Source: Glomus cerebriforme (Eukaryota; Glomeromycota; Glomeromycetes; Glomerales; Glomeraceae). From it: a stretch of 64,000 nt of DNA. This document shows positions 1 to 11,054 of the stretch, piece after piece. Location: positions 13,415-77,414 of the forward strand of contig QKYT01000297.1 in the NCBI GenBank assembly GCA_003550305.1. The letters are read 5' to 3'. The position numbers were made by a program, and so were the translations under genes. Under the pieces are notes generated by a model. It searched no databases and was not told where the DNA came from. It worked only from the letters and a program-made list of their open reading frames with translations. The first letter of the stretch is position 1; each line of letters starts with the position of its first letter.

Positions 1-155
1 ATAAATCACAAAACTGATACTGATACCGAAATTACCAAAACTGATCAGTATATTTACCAAAGGATTCAGTTCGGTAAATCGCAAAACTGATACCGATCTG
101 ATACCAAAACCGATCAGTTCAGTTCGGTAATTACCATTACCGATCGGAGCTCTAG
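1..155. repeat. Dispersed-repeat edge with CTGATACCGAT-type motifs
   Basis: The first ~155 bases are built from repeated short words such as CTGATACCGAT, CAAAACTGAT and TTCGGTAA in both orientations, ending near CCGATCGGAGCTCTA. This resembles the terminal part of a non-autonomous DNA transposon cut by the window edge. The other end is not in view, so terminal repeats and a target-site duplication cannot be tested. Confidence 0.45.
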
Positions 156-169
156 TGAAACTAGAATGT

Positions 170-600
170 GAAATAAGACAGATTTTATATGTGCCATTTG
201 CAATTCTGTCCTAGAAAAAAATTAGAAAATTTACTGGGTCACTTTCTAGGGCAGAGTTTGTTATATGAGAAAGTGTTCTTTTTTTGTTTCGATATGTTCC
301 TGTATTATTTGCCCTAGATGTCCTAGATGACCTAGTAAAAATAAAGTTATATAAAAAAAAATTATTTTTTCTCTATGCTATCTTTTTTGCGTTACCTATT
401 ATAACGCGCATGTGGTGGATAAAAAAAATAAAAAAAAAAGTATAGAAGTTCAATTTTTTCTAGGTTACCTAAGTCACCTAGGTCAGACTATTCAAGAAAA
501 TATTCTAGTGATCTAATAAAGTTATTTTGCTATTTTGCTTCTCAGAAAATCAAAATTTTTCTAGGTCACTTAGGACAGATTTTTTTAGGGTAGATTTTTC
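170..600. repeat. Scattered CTAG/ACCTAG-type short repeats
   Basis: Many near-copies of CCTAG, GTCCTAGATG, GACCTAG and CTAGGTCACCTAGG occur here in both orientations, separated by AT-rich spacers. They overlap the 3' end of the small minus-strand ORF. No clean terminal inverted repeat or target-site duplication was found, so this is only a repeat-dense patch. Confidence 0.35.
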
Positions 601-813
601 TAAGGCATCTAGTTTCTTCCTATAATAATATATTTTCGAATGATACTTATCTACATGTAAATTACACATTCCATACAATAACGCGATAGGTTTCCCACAC
701 TGCTTGAGGGCTTCGCTAATACCTTTTCTAATAGATTTTACATTCTTCTTGCCGATTACAAACCCTCCCACACATGTTCCCTTCATTGGAAAGATATTGG
801 CAAATAAATTCAT
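550..813 (-). CDS. Small hypothetical ORF divergent from the polymerase relic
   Basis: An 87-residue ORF from an ATG at 813 to a stop at 550. The product is basic, with a Gly-rich start (GTCVGGFVIGKK) and a Cys/Tyr-containing middle. I do not recognise the family. It is divergent from the virus-like polymerase fragment, with about 110 bp between the two starts, a compact spacing unlike the rest of this window. It could therefore be a second remnant of the same insertion, or chance. The 3' part overlaps CTAG-type repeats, which lowers confidence that it is a real gene. Confidence 0.3.
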   Translation of the reverse strand: MNLFANIFPMKGTCVGGFVIGKKNVKSIRKGISEALKQCGKPIALLYGMCNLHVDKYHSKIYYYRKKLDALEKSTLKKSVLSDLEKF

Positions 814-922
814 CTCTCATTGGGTATTTCTTAAATTTCTATAATTATTTTTTATTTAAACTTTTTTCTCAGGACAATATACCCTGAGTATAGATTATCA
901 TGTAGCATTCAAAAATTTTACT

Positions 923-1675
923 ATGTTGCAATCTGAGCTTTCAGACTTTCTTGACGTGCCCGCACTTTTTTACCCAGAGGCTGAAAAAGATAAAATGGAA
1001 GGACAAATGATTCGCTACTCTGGTGAGGATTACTTGAATTACATTTCAAGCTGTGATGATATAGTTGCGGAAAATAATAAGGAATTAACCGCAATTCTTG
1101 AAGATGCTCTATCTAAGCAACAAGATATTCCATTTATGACTATTGATATAGAGGAATCTACCAAATTCATAAATGGTAAGGCACGTTATGTATTGTGTCT
1201 CTACGGTTCACTTATTAATAGCCAGAAAGCAGTAGTATCAATTATGAGAATTTGAGTATTCTTTGATATTCTCATACCAGATGAGGAATCTATAGATGTA
1301 TTTGAGGTGAAAACAAGAGGCATCCTCTCAAATGCGATAAAATCATTTGAAATAGAGCATATAAAAGCTTTTTCATTTCGTGATTATCATACAGAAAAAA
1401 AGCCATATTTGCGTATTTACACAGTTAATACTAAGCAAAGGAAAATAGTCATGAAAGCTATTCAAAAGAAAAAGTACATAACTGCCTCAGACGATCAATT
1501 CACATACTATCGCAAAGTGGCTCGTGAGTGTGGAATTTTACTATCTGGATGGTCTATGATAAGTAAATATGTGTGTGAATCTGGAGGAAGAAATAACCCG
1601 CTCTGTGCATATACTTTCTGGGTATCTATAGAGAATTTCCGTCCGGTAGAAGACCTGGCATCATTAAAAAATTAA
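923..1675 (+). pseudogene. Endogenous asfarvirus-like family B DNA polymerase, N-terminal fragment
   Basis: Two open stretches, 923-1252 and 1256-1675, lie in the same frame and are separated only by a TGA at 1253-1255. Together they span about 250 codons. Short blocks (a ...LYGS... block, VFFD just after the stop, and a later DD...YYR block) resemble, in order, the N-terminal region of DNA polymerase B of Asfarviridae-like large DNA viruses. Full-length relatives are roughly 1,000 residues or more; here the polymerase palm and fingers are absent and the frame ends at 1675 before AT-rich DNA. No introns are needed, unlike all multi-exon host genes nearby. I infer a decayed, truncated copy integrated in a fungal genome. 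The family call is from memory of conserved blocks; a profile search would settle it. Confidence 0.7.
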
Positions 1676-2310
1676 TTTCTAATTTCAGTGCTCATGAGAG
1701 ACACAGGTTTAAAGGTGATCATTATTACACAATTTACTACAATTAACCAGGAAAATTTTGGTAAATTGTGGTTTTTTTTTGTTGAATTTAGTGAAAATGG
1801 AGAATTTCACATTTTCACAAAAAAAGCTAAATGGNGCCATTTCTCTAAAATTAACCAAAATTAATAATATAAATGTTGCAAAATGATATGAAAATGTTGG
1901 TAGAATTTAATGAAATTATCTTAAAATTAGCAAGAATTTANCAAAATTACCTTAAAATTCATNGGCAAATTTTTAATCTGCNAAGTTCTGCNACCTAAAA
2001 TCTGCACAGATCTCCAAAAAGCCAAAAATCTGTGCAGAAATTTTATCATTAATCTGTAAAATATTTTAGTTATACATTTACTTTTCAGTTGTATAATGTA
2101 ATTTATGCTTTATTAATTTTATTAATTACAGTCAAATATATTTACAAATTAAAAACTAATTTACTTATTATTAAATACAAAAAAAACTAAGTTCCTATTC
2201 TTTACATGTTGTTAATGATTTGGATATAGTTCCAGTTGGTTCGATTCTAACAAATAACTAAGATATTTTNATTGAAATCCCACATACTNACGCCCAGAAA
2301 AACCNATAAN
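1676..2310. other. AT-rich stretch without a gene
   Basis: Low-complexity AT-rich DNA with repeated AAAATTAACCAAAATTA-like words, several ambiguous bases (for example near 1834, 1941 and 1963) and no supported ORF. It separates the polymerase relic from the tandem repeat array. Confidence 0.6.
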
Positions 2311-3690
2311 AAGAAAAGGAAAGAAACGTTAGTAAAACGTTTCATTAAAAAAACAAAGTAGATAACCCTAACAAACCTTCAATTTTGAAGTCCAAGAAGT
2401 CAAATCTGAAGTTGAAGTCCTACAAAAAAAGAAAGAAACGTTACATTAGTAACGTTTCTCTAATAAAAAAAATTATAACTTCCCAATACAAACCTTCAAA
2501 GTCCAGGTTGAATCTGAAGCTGAAGTTCTACAAAAAAGAAAGAAACGTTATGTTAGTAATGTTTCTCTAACAAAAAAAAAATCTATCTATCTTCCCCAAT
2601 ACAAACCTTTGAAATCCAAATCAAATCCCGAAGCTGAAGTTCTAATCTTCGAAGTCCAAGTTGAATCTGAACTTACAAGAAAAAAAGAACGTTACATTTA
2701 AAGTTGCTTGCCAAAACCTAGAGGTTTAGGCAAGATGGCGTTTCGCCGAAAAGTGAAATTCTGCTGAAACTATATTAAAGTTATATTAAAAAACTGGTGA
2801 AACTCTGGAGAAAAGCGAAATTGCCAAAATCTATTATAATTGCCGAAACTGCCAAAACTCTGCTGAAACTATAATAAATCTATTGTAAAATTTTGACAAA
2901 ACTAATCATAGAATTTTGAAGAGGTTTAGGCAGGTAACCTTAATTACATTGTAACATTTCTTTTAATATCCTCCCCCTTTACTACGAACCTATTTCGAAG
3001 TTCTGGTCGAATCTGAACCTATAAAAAAAAAAACGTTACATTAGTAATGTTTCTTTTAATACCCTTCTCCCTTCACTATGAACCTATTTTGAAGTCCTAG
3101 TCGAATCTGAACCTACAAGAAAAAAAAAATATTACATTAGTAATGTTTCTTTTAATACCCTCCCCCTTCACTATGAACCTATTTCGAAGTCCAAGTCAAA
3201 TCCAAACCTACAAGAAAAAAAAAGAACATTACATTAGTAACGTTTCTTTTAATACCCCTTTTCTTCACTACAAATCTATTTCGAAGTCCTAGTCGAATCT
3301 GAACCTACAAGAAAAAAGAACGTTACATTAGTAACGTTTCTTTTAATACCCTCCTCCTTCACTATGAACCTATTTTGAAGTCTAAGTCGAATCCAAACCT
3401 ACAAGAAAAAAAAAGAATGTTACATTAGTAACATTTCTTTTAATACCCCTCCCCTTCACTACAAACCTATTTTGAAGTCCCATACTCAAAGACCTGAACC
3501 TACAAAAGAAAGAATGTTAGCTAACATTCATTAAATTAAAAAAAAACAGAAAAAAAAACAGAATTTTGAAGAATTACCTTCGAAAGGGAGTCCTTCGGCT
3601 TCCTAAACCTAAAGAAATAAAAAGAACATTAGTAAATATTCATAAATAAAAACAAAAAAAAAAAATTTCAAAGTCTCACCTTCAAAATGG
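2311..3690. repeat. Tandem array of ~95-bp units with palindromic core
   Basis: Imperfect units contain ACGTTACATTAGTAACGT (arms around a short centre), then a pyrimidine-rich CCTCCCCTTCACTA block, an AACCTATTT(C/T)GAAGTCC block, and ACCTACAAGAAAAAA leading into the next palindrome. Core positions near 3033, 3131, 3226, 3320, 3417 and 3513 give a spacing of 94-98 bp. More diverged units lie at about 2430 and 2540, and decayed ones after 3540. The array is interrupted at about 2706-2936. A short ORF reading through two units has no independent coding support. A single related unit recurs at about 17625-17730. Confidence 0.85.
2706..2936. repeat. Segment interrupting the tandem array
   Basis: Within the array lies ~230 bp of unrelated sequence bounded by similar GGTTTAGGCA words (near 2724 and 2927). 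Inside are repeated TGCCGAAACT / CTGCTGAAACT-like words. The matching ends suggest an insertion, but a clean target-site duplication was not found. Confidence 0.4.
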
Positions 3691-4560
3691 GAGTCCAGAA
3701 CTGGTATTCTATAAGCAAATGAAAATAAAATTATAATAAAGAGAAACTTTCAAATTCACACTCTTCAGAAAAAATCTCTTTTCAATAAGCCTTCTTCCAG
3801 TCTCTTACATTCATAAAAATCCAGAGTAAGTAAAGTTGTAGTCTTTACTACAAAATCTTCTTCATCTTTTTTTTTCTAACTCTACTCACCCAATAGCTAA
3901 AGTAGTGACGTTCCCCTTAGGAATTTAAAATGGCCAAATGCACTAGTACAAAAGAGAACAAGTCATTATCCAAAGAAAAGATAAAAAATTATAAGTGTAT
4001 TTCATAAAAAATTATTAAAAATGACTTAAACTAATAAAGTTATATGTGAATAAAAACAGAAGCATTTTTATTTAGACTTCTGAAGCTTCCTGCTATTTTT
4101 TATTTTTTCAAAAAAACAGTCAAAAATTTATGGAAAAAATTATCCCAAAAAAAAATTATTTGGTAGTATTATTCTATGTAACAAACAAATTTTTTCTTTT
4201 TATAATAATACTAATTTATAAATTTTTTTTTTATAACTTTATAAATACTTTGATTATAGATAAAATGCTTTTAGAAAATTAAGTAAAGGTATTTAAAAAA
4301 TCAAGACTATTTATAATTAAATTTTTATTAAAGTTAAAATAATACTTATAAAGTACTAATATTTTTTTATATTAATTTTGGCTAATAATTTAAATATAAA
4401 TTTTGGGCAAAACTATAAATTATATAACTATAATGACAAATAATTATTTATCATAGAGGTGACGAATAAATTTACTTTATTTATAATTAGATTAAACCCA
4501 AAATTTTCACTCATATGCGATGAGGCCGGAATTATGCCGATATTAAGAAATTAACCATGA
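3691..4560. other. AT-rich stretch without a gene
   Basis: Long A/T runs and no ORF with coding character on either strand; no RNA gene seen. It ends at the transposon starting at 4570. Confidence 0.55.
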
Positions 4561-4569
4561 GATAACGAG

Positions 4570-4788
4570 GCATGTCCGGAATGTGTGACAGGTTACGCCG
4601 AATATATTAGCTTTAGAGTAAGGAGTGATGGTTAGCGGTTTTTAGCGTCACATGATCACGTGCAAGCCCGAGGTTCAAAAACACTATTTATCTGAGGGAC
4701 TTAGTTTTTTTTTAGTGGTCCAAAACTTATTTGTCACTTGTTATTTGTCACCGATTTCGGCGTAACCTGTCACACATTCCGGACGTGC
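4570..4788. mobile_element. 219-bp MITE with 9-bp target-site duplication (Mutator-like)
   Basis: Terminal inverted repeats of about 33 bp begin GCATGTCCGGAATGTGTGAC at the left and read GCACGTCCGGAATGTGTGAC on the opposite strand at the right, with one mismatch over most of their length. The element is flanked by a perfect direct repeat GATAACGAG at 4561-4569 and 4789-4797. There is no internal ORF. A 9-bp duplication and long terminal repeats are typical of non-autonomous Mutator-like elements; the superfamily call is inference. Confidence 0.85.
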
Positions 4789-5580
4789 GATAACGAGTTA
4801 TACTAAGTCACGTGATATAATTGTTGTGATACCGGAAAGCAAACCGAACATTAGCCGGAATTGTACCAAAAAACGTGCTTCAATCTAATCATAGTAAGTA
4901 TTTCCTAAAAACGTCATATTTGTTTTTTTTTTATTGTTAAAATAAAATTTTTGATTGTTAAATAAGAGTGACACAGAATTTGTGTTCTAATCTTTCATCC
5001 ATTGTTTTCGATCCAAAAAACTAAAAAAGTCAATCATTGTAATAATAAGATTTGATAAAGACAAAAGAAAAATATACGGATGAGAGGGAATTGATTTTAT
5101 CCGGCAAAGATCATAAATATCACTGAACTTCACATAACAAACATCTTTGGCAACAAGTTCACTCGTTACACTACATGTATGGCTATATATGGCTCGTTAA
5201 GGTATTTTCTTCAACCGAGTATATTTTATTTTTCAATATTTTACCCGATGCCATATTATGATCTTTTAGTAATCATTCTCAATTATCACCCAGATAAAAT
5301 CTTGGAATTCGGTTTTATTGAATTATTGGTTGAAAATTTTTTTTGAAAGACTGATTAATAATTAAATAATCAAAATCTATTTTGAACTTTTCGAAAGAAA
5401 TGGAACATCGTTTTTTCCTTTTGGATTGGTAACTTTTTTTTCAAAATGAATTGATTATAAATGGCCAGTGATTTCTAATGAAAAACGAAAAAAAAATTTT
5501 AAACCTTCTTTATTATATTATTATTATTATTTACTGAAATAAAATCTTGCTCCGTAAAATAGATTTAAATGATAATAAAT

Positions 5581-7702
5581 ATGAATAATTCTTTCCTATT
5601 ATTCCTCCTCGTCGGAGGATTTCTTTTATCAATTTTATCAAATAATCATGTTTTGGCTCTTCCATCTCCAATTCGAAGTAATTAATAACCAATTTTTCTT
5701 TCCTTGTTTTTTTTTTATAGAAAAAAAACACAATTAATGCTAATATTAATAATTAATCTATTGATAAATTTTAGAACGACAACAAACTGGAGATAACATA
5801 GCGGGAACTTGGGAAATCCTTTCAACGTAATTTTTATTTTCTTCAATGAATTATATCATATTATTAAACGGATTTAATAAAAAAAAAATTATTATTCCCG
5901 CCCTTTTTTTTCTTTTTACTTCCGTATACTCTTTAATATAGACAAACGGGCGTCAATGCGATGCATATGTTTGTATCAGGACCCAACAAGTTTGTTTTTG
6001 TCGATAAACGTAATTATCATATTTTTAATATGTTACACTACGTCATGACCTATCTAATCACGTGATTTTATGATGTTTTTAGCTGAGGCCAATGCATTAC
6101 TACAACCAAATGGACAACCAGCAATTTCTGCAGAGTATGATATTGACACAGACACAGTTCGTCCACTTGACGTTACTTCAGATACATTTTGTTCAGCAGG
6201 ATCTTGGTTAGGGAACGGAACTTTAGTTCACACCGGAGGGGATAGCGGGGATCCTAAATTTGCACCCGGGCAACAAACTTTACGATTTTTTGATCCACAA
6301 GTCGGAGATTGGGTAGAAAGAATTGGGTTGATGTTGTCAAAAAGATGGTATCCTACAATGTTGCCGTAAGTAAATATAAATTTTTATGATCTCTCAAACT
6401 GAATTTTTTTTCGTTATAATAACTTTTTTTCAAACAGGTTGGTTAATGGAAAGGTGATTATTATGGGAGGATCTACTGGTGGGGTAGGCCTTAACAATGC
6501 CGGAGCTAATAATCCAACTTATAACATATGGCCACCATCAAACAATGATACGCCAGATCCAGATGTTCAATTCCCATTCCTTACGGATACTCTTCCCAAT
6601 AACCTTTACGTTTTTCTTCATGTAGTTCCAAACTCTCAGAACAAGAATCTCTTGTTTATGCTTTCAAATCAACAGGGTATATTATATGATTTAGATACTG
6701 CAACTACAGTTACAACATATCCAAAAATAGCGGTTCAACGTACATACCCACAAACAGGTTCCTCCTTAATGTTACCTTTATATCCAGAGAACAATTACAA
6801 AGCTGAAGTTATGATTTGTGGAGGTCAGGCATTATATGAGATAACTGCAACCTCTGAAGCTTCATGCGGTAGATTGGATTTAACCAATCCTACTCCTGCT
6901 TGGGAAATGGACAATTTTGGTGGAATTCCTCGTGTTATGCCTGATTCTGTGATCTTGGCGAATGGACAAGTTGTATTTTTAAACGGTGCTCAAACCGGTT
7001 ACGCTGGTTTTCATAAGGGTACCAAAGCGAATATTTTATGGGTTAGTAATAACCCCGCATATAATCCGGTTCTTTATGATCCAGCTTCAAAAGTATACGC
7101 AACAATGAATCCATCTACAATTGCAAGAATGTATCATTCGGTCGCAACCTTGACTCCTGATGGATTCGTTTTTGTTGCCGGTAGTAATCCACAAGCGTCC
7201 GTTATGACGAATATTTTATTTCCTACAGAGTACGTACAAATTTTCTTTTTTTTTAAAAAACACCGTATTTGACATATACTAACTTTTTTTCCTTATAATA
7301 AATAGATACCGAATGGAAATTTTCAGACCGCCTTATATCTTAACTAACACACCGCGTCCAACAATTCTTAGTATCAATGGAACTGCAATAAATCAGTATA
7401 GAATACCAGTCACTTATGGTGATAATCTAATTCTCGTTGTCTCAATGCCAACTGCCGATACTCCATCATTCACGGCATCAATTATACATCTCGGTTTCGT
7501 AACACATTCGCAAAATATGGGACAAAGATTTGTTGGATTAACAGTTAACTCGGCTAGTTATGATTCAACTACCGCTAATCGATATATTTTGTCTATTACT
7601 TTACCACCAAATCCTACAATAATTACCCCTGGACCACATTATATATTCGTACTAAATAATAATGTTCCTTGTGTGAGGGCAGCCGAAGTTTTATTAAATT
7701 AA
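5581..7702 (+). CDS. Secreted glyoxal oxidase-like copper radical oxidase
   Basis: Six exons, 5581-5677, 5775-5826, 5942-6009, 6083-6365, 6438-7229 and 7306-7702, give 562 residues (an in-frame ATG at 5569 would add four). The N-terminus is a signal peptide with a Leu/Phe-rich core. The body is the glyoxal oxidase N-terminal beta-propeller and the end is the associated Ig-like (DUF1929-type) domain. The expected metal and cofactor residues are present: Cys109 (DTFCSAG) and Tyr162 (RWYPT) for the Cys-Tyr cofactor, Tyr399-His400 (MYHS) and His498 (VTHSQ) as copper ligands. Known relatives oxidise small aldehydes to acids and release H2O2 outside the cell. Substrate cannot be read from sequence. 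Nothing is broken, so it is probably active. Confidence 0.9.
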
Positions 7703-8371
7703 TAAATAATTAATAATTTAAAGAGAGATATATGTAGATATTAATTAAAAGATAGACAATTTTATTTAGATAGTTTATTAATTATGTATATTATGTATAT
7801 TCGCATATTTTTGGTATTTTTAATAAATAAGTTGTTATTCATTTTATATTGCGAAACATAAACAAATCAAACAAATTAACAACGTAGAAATTATTTCGTC
7901 TGCTACAGAATGACCAAATTTAGTAAAGTTTTTGAGGATTTCGAGAAAAGAAAATTTTTAAATTATATTTTTGAATTAATTATTTTAATTACATAAATTT
8001 CTAAGGAAAAGGTTCCGATATTCCCGATTTTTTTGATATGCAAAAATATATATATACTGTAAGTGTTCGTATTTATCACGATGACACGATAATCCCAATT
8101 GAGTGAGTATGCAGAATGTTTGTCACTTTTATAGTCCAAACTATTTTCGAAACCCGACTGGCACCATCTTAAACCCGTCTTGCTGGATATTTCTTTTAGA
8201 TCTATTAATGGGTTTAATTTTATGAATCTAGAATTAAGGGTTTCTTTTTTTTTTTGAGAAGTGGGAACATTATTTTTTTTTTGGTTGGCATATTTATAAG
8301 GATTGTTATTACCAATAAATGGAAAATGGAAGTAGTAAGTATTGGCCCTAAAAAATCTCATTGAATTCGCC
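7703..8371. other. Gene-free spacer after glyoxal oxidase
   Basis: AT-rich DNA downstream of the glyoxal oxidase stop. A minus-strand ORF here (7963-8361) has no recognisable features, low coding character and ends beside the transposon at 8372; I do not support it as a gene. Confidence 0.5.
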
Positions 8372-8689
8372 TAAACTTGGGTGCCGAAAACCTTTCGGCT
8401 ATGTGCCGAATCCCAAAATATTTCGCCATATACAAGTTGCCGAAATCCCAAATCCCAAATTGATGCCGAAATCCCAAAATCACGAAACTCTAAGCTTCGG
8501 TTATTTCTTTAAGAGAATTTTTTTTTCAATTCACTTTATATGATTATGACCTGATTTATGGATTTTGGGATTTCGGCATCAATTTGGGATTTGGGATTTG
8601 GGATTTCGGCAAATTTCCGAAATTGCATTTCGGCATATGCCGAATCCCAAATAAATTTCGGCATATAGAGATTTCGGCACCCAAGTTTA
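8372..8689. mobile_element. Fold-back MITE, TAAACTTGGGTGCC family, copy 1
   Basis: 318 bp bounded by TAAACTTGGGTGCCGAAA and its inverse, and flanked by a perfect 8-bp direct repeat AATTCGCC (8364-8371 and 8690-8697). The interior consists of CCGAAATCCCAAAT words in the left half and their complements in the right half, so each strand can fold into a long hairpin. No protein is encoded; ORFs crossing it are repeats read as protein. The 8-bp duplication suggests a hAT-like mobiliser, which is inference. Confidence 0.9.
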
Positions 8690-9166
8690 AATTCGCCAAT
8701 ATTATTATAAAAGGAAAGTCATATGTATGAATTAGGATCATTGTAAGAATAAGTTTATTAATTAAAAAAACGAAGGATAAAAAAATATATATCAGTTTTT
8801 TACCTGATTCTTATGATATTTTTAATTTTGATAAGATTTAATCATCAAATAATTACAATTGTTACAGTTTAAATACATTGTACAGATTTTGTAAATTTAT
8901 TCATATCATAGAGTAAGTTAATACTACATCAGCAAAGAAAATTTAAACAAATGTTTTTAATAAAGTGGAATGGAAAAAGATATTTAAAAGAGAGTGAAAA
9001 AATCTTTTAAGACAGGCAGTTAATTATTTAAGATACATATTTAATTAACAACTGGGTTTGTGGTTGTTCTGTATTTTGATAAGTAATTTTTTCTATTTGC
9101 AAACATCTTTTGCAACAAAAAGAAGTATTGATACAGTATATTGATTTTGATCAAGTTTATCACAAT

Positions 9167-9400
9167 AGGACCCCGAAATATATATAAAAAGGTAGGGTCA
9201 GAGTTTGCGTATAATNAACCAAAAAANNCATGTAAATNTNTCCTTTTTTNGANANNTTNNNANAATGTCAGCCAGAAATTTATTACTTATTTTAGTAACT
9301 GACTGACATTACCGTAATTCCGGCCCTGAAAAAATGCNTACAGCTAATAGTAAATTTTTTTTGGTTGGACCTGACCTCTGTATGCATATTTCGGGGTCCT
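9167..9400. mobile_element. 234-bp MITE, AGGACCCCGAAATAT family
   Basis: Terminal inverted repeats AGGACCCCGAAATAT at the left and its exact inverse at the right, flanked by a perfect 8-bp direct repeat ATCACAAT (9159-9166 and 9401-9408). The interior has several ambiguous bases and no ORF. This is a separate family from the TAAACTTGGG elements, though the duplication length matches. Confidence 0.88.
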
Positions 9401-9408
9401 ATCACAAT

Positions 9409-10091
9409 CACTAATATCCTTTTCTTGATATTTTACTGAATCCAACAACCCATATATTATAACAAATCCTGAAGTTATTGAAAATTCACAAATTTATGAA
9501 AAATTATAAGACAAGATCACGAGACTTGATTGTAAGTCATGATCAACAAAGTAGGCAATAATTTCAGTGAGGGCCAGTATTGTTAATTCATTAATTTTGG
9601 ATGAAATATGTAAAATTTGCTTCGATCTATATTTTAACTTTTTTGTTTATTCCAGCAAGTGACTATTTATAAAGTGAAAAAAAAATAAAGGATAGTTCAT
9701 TCTGTCATACAAACCGTAATATAAAAAGTTTAATGTGAAACTGTATAAATTAATTATTTTTTAATTTTACAAATAAAGTTTTTAACTATTATAATTAATT
9801 GTTCGAGTAATTGATTGATCGAGTATATTTAATCGAATATTAATCGTATTAATCGATTACTGCGGTCAAGTAATTGTTAGTCGATTTTGGCCTAAAAAAT
9901 TTTTATCAATATTATGATGAAAATAAGTAAGATCTTGATAATGATGATTATAATGAGATTCCGCAAAATCTCACTTGATGGTACATGATCGATTGACAAT
10001 TACTCGCGAAAATCGACTTCTTATATATATATCTAAAAAAAAAAATTTTCTCGAACTGTGCAATTTGTAATACTAAACAAAACATTACGGT
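9409..10091. other. Spacer with a weak inverted repeat
   Basis: No gene seen. Similar words of ~18 bp containing AGTAATTGT(T/C)A(G/A)TCGAT occur at about 9870-9890 and, inverted, at about 9985-10005, suggesting an old degraded inverted-repeat element. Confidence 0.4.
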
Positions 10092-11054
10092 ATGGATGCA
10101 CGTTTATTTACTCTTAGAGAGGAAATTAATCGTCTCGATTTCACTTCAAATGAACAAGACAGTTTACGCAAATACTTCACTGACGGAGAAAAAATAACTA
10201 TTGCAACGACTTTTCTTTCTGACTACACAACGGATGATGGGAAACGGGGTTACTTGAAGTCTCTAATCTCCATGCCTGGTATGCTATCACACGAAATTAA
10301 TACTTGCCAATAATACCGAATATTTACTTAATCTTTTCCTGCTTCACCCGCCCAAAAAAACACGTTCACTAAGTCGTAATAAGTTCGTCAACGCGAATGA
10401 ACGCGGTTTGGCTTGATTTTTATCTAAACCTATACTGATTTTTTCGCATTTTATTTAATTGTGCCCTTTGTCATATTAGGAATAGGAAGCTTGACATCTG
10501 GTATAAAAGAACTTCATCTTCAAGGTATCTAATTATTATTTTTTATGAGTTTTATATTACGAAATGCTTGAATACTCTTTACTCACGTTCCATCTAACTG
10601 CAAAAAGATAAGGCAATATGGGTCCTTCATAATGATGAACGCGTCTCTTTACCAGAAGTGTCTTGATGTTAGTGGGAGCAACTAATGTGGGTGGCCTGAT
10701 AACTGTAATCAAATTGCGATTGCAAATAGAAAAAGTTATCACCATTCGTAGTGGGATTAAAACCTTGGAGAACGATGAACTTGTCGCTGAATTATTCAAT
10801 ACGAAAGATAATGCATATGAGATTATAATCGTAGAAAATGGTATGCATAGCATTGTCATTTCAAAACCTACACACTGATTACTAATATTTTCCTCGCTTG
10901 TTATCATTAGATGATGAAAGCTCTTCAAATGATGAGGAAGTAGAAAAAAGTAAGAATGTATAGTAGAAACTTTGATGCAATTATTAAACAACTAGTTAAT
11001 AAGCGTTCATTGTAATTTTTTGCAGATGCGAGTAATATTGAATTAACTGCATAA
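10092..11054 (+). pseudogene. Five-exon gene of unknown function with a 1-base frameshift
   Basis: Exons 10092-10278, 10480-10524, 10608-10840, 10911-10949 and 11026-11054 have canonical GT-AG borders and consistent phases, except in exon 3. There the frame entering (…LHNDERVSLPEVS) hits TGA at 10664, and the frame leaving (…MLVGATNVGG…) is offset by one base: exon 3 is one base short around 10661-10666. The intended product would be about 190 residues: an N-terminal helical-looking part, a middle that could be ubiquitin-like or Crinkler-header-like, and an acidic Ser/Glu-rich tail. I do not firmly recognise the family. Either a real pseudogene or a sequencing/assembly error explains the missing base. 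Confidence 0.55.

Noticed and set aside
2385..2570. 61-residue Lys-rich ORF
   Set aside because: It is the tandem repeat unit read in frame twice; no independent coding evidence.
2311..3690. CRISPR-like regular repeats
   Set aside because: Units are ~95 bp, similar throughout with no unique spacers, and the genome is eukaryotic.
7963..8361. 132-residue minus-strand ORF
   Set aside because: AT-driven composition, no motif and no splice support.
10557..10991. 144-residue minus-strand ORF
   Set aside because: Antisense to exons 3-4 of the frameshifted gene, whose splice sites fit the plus strand.
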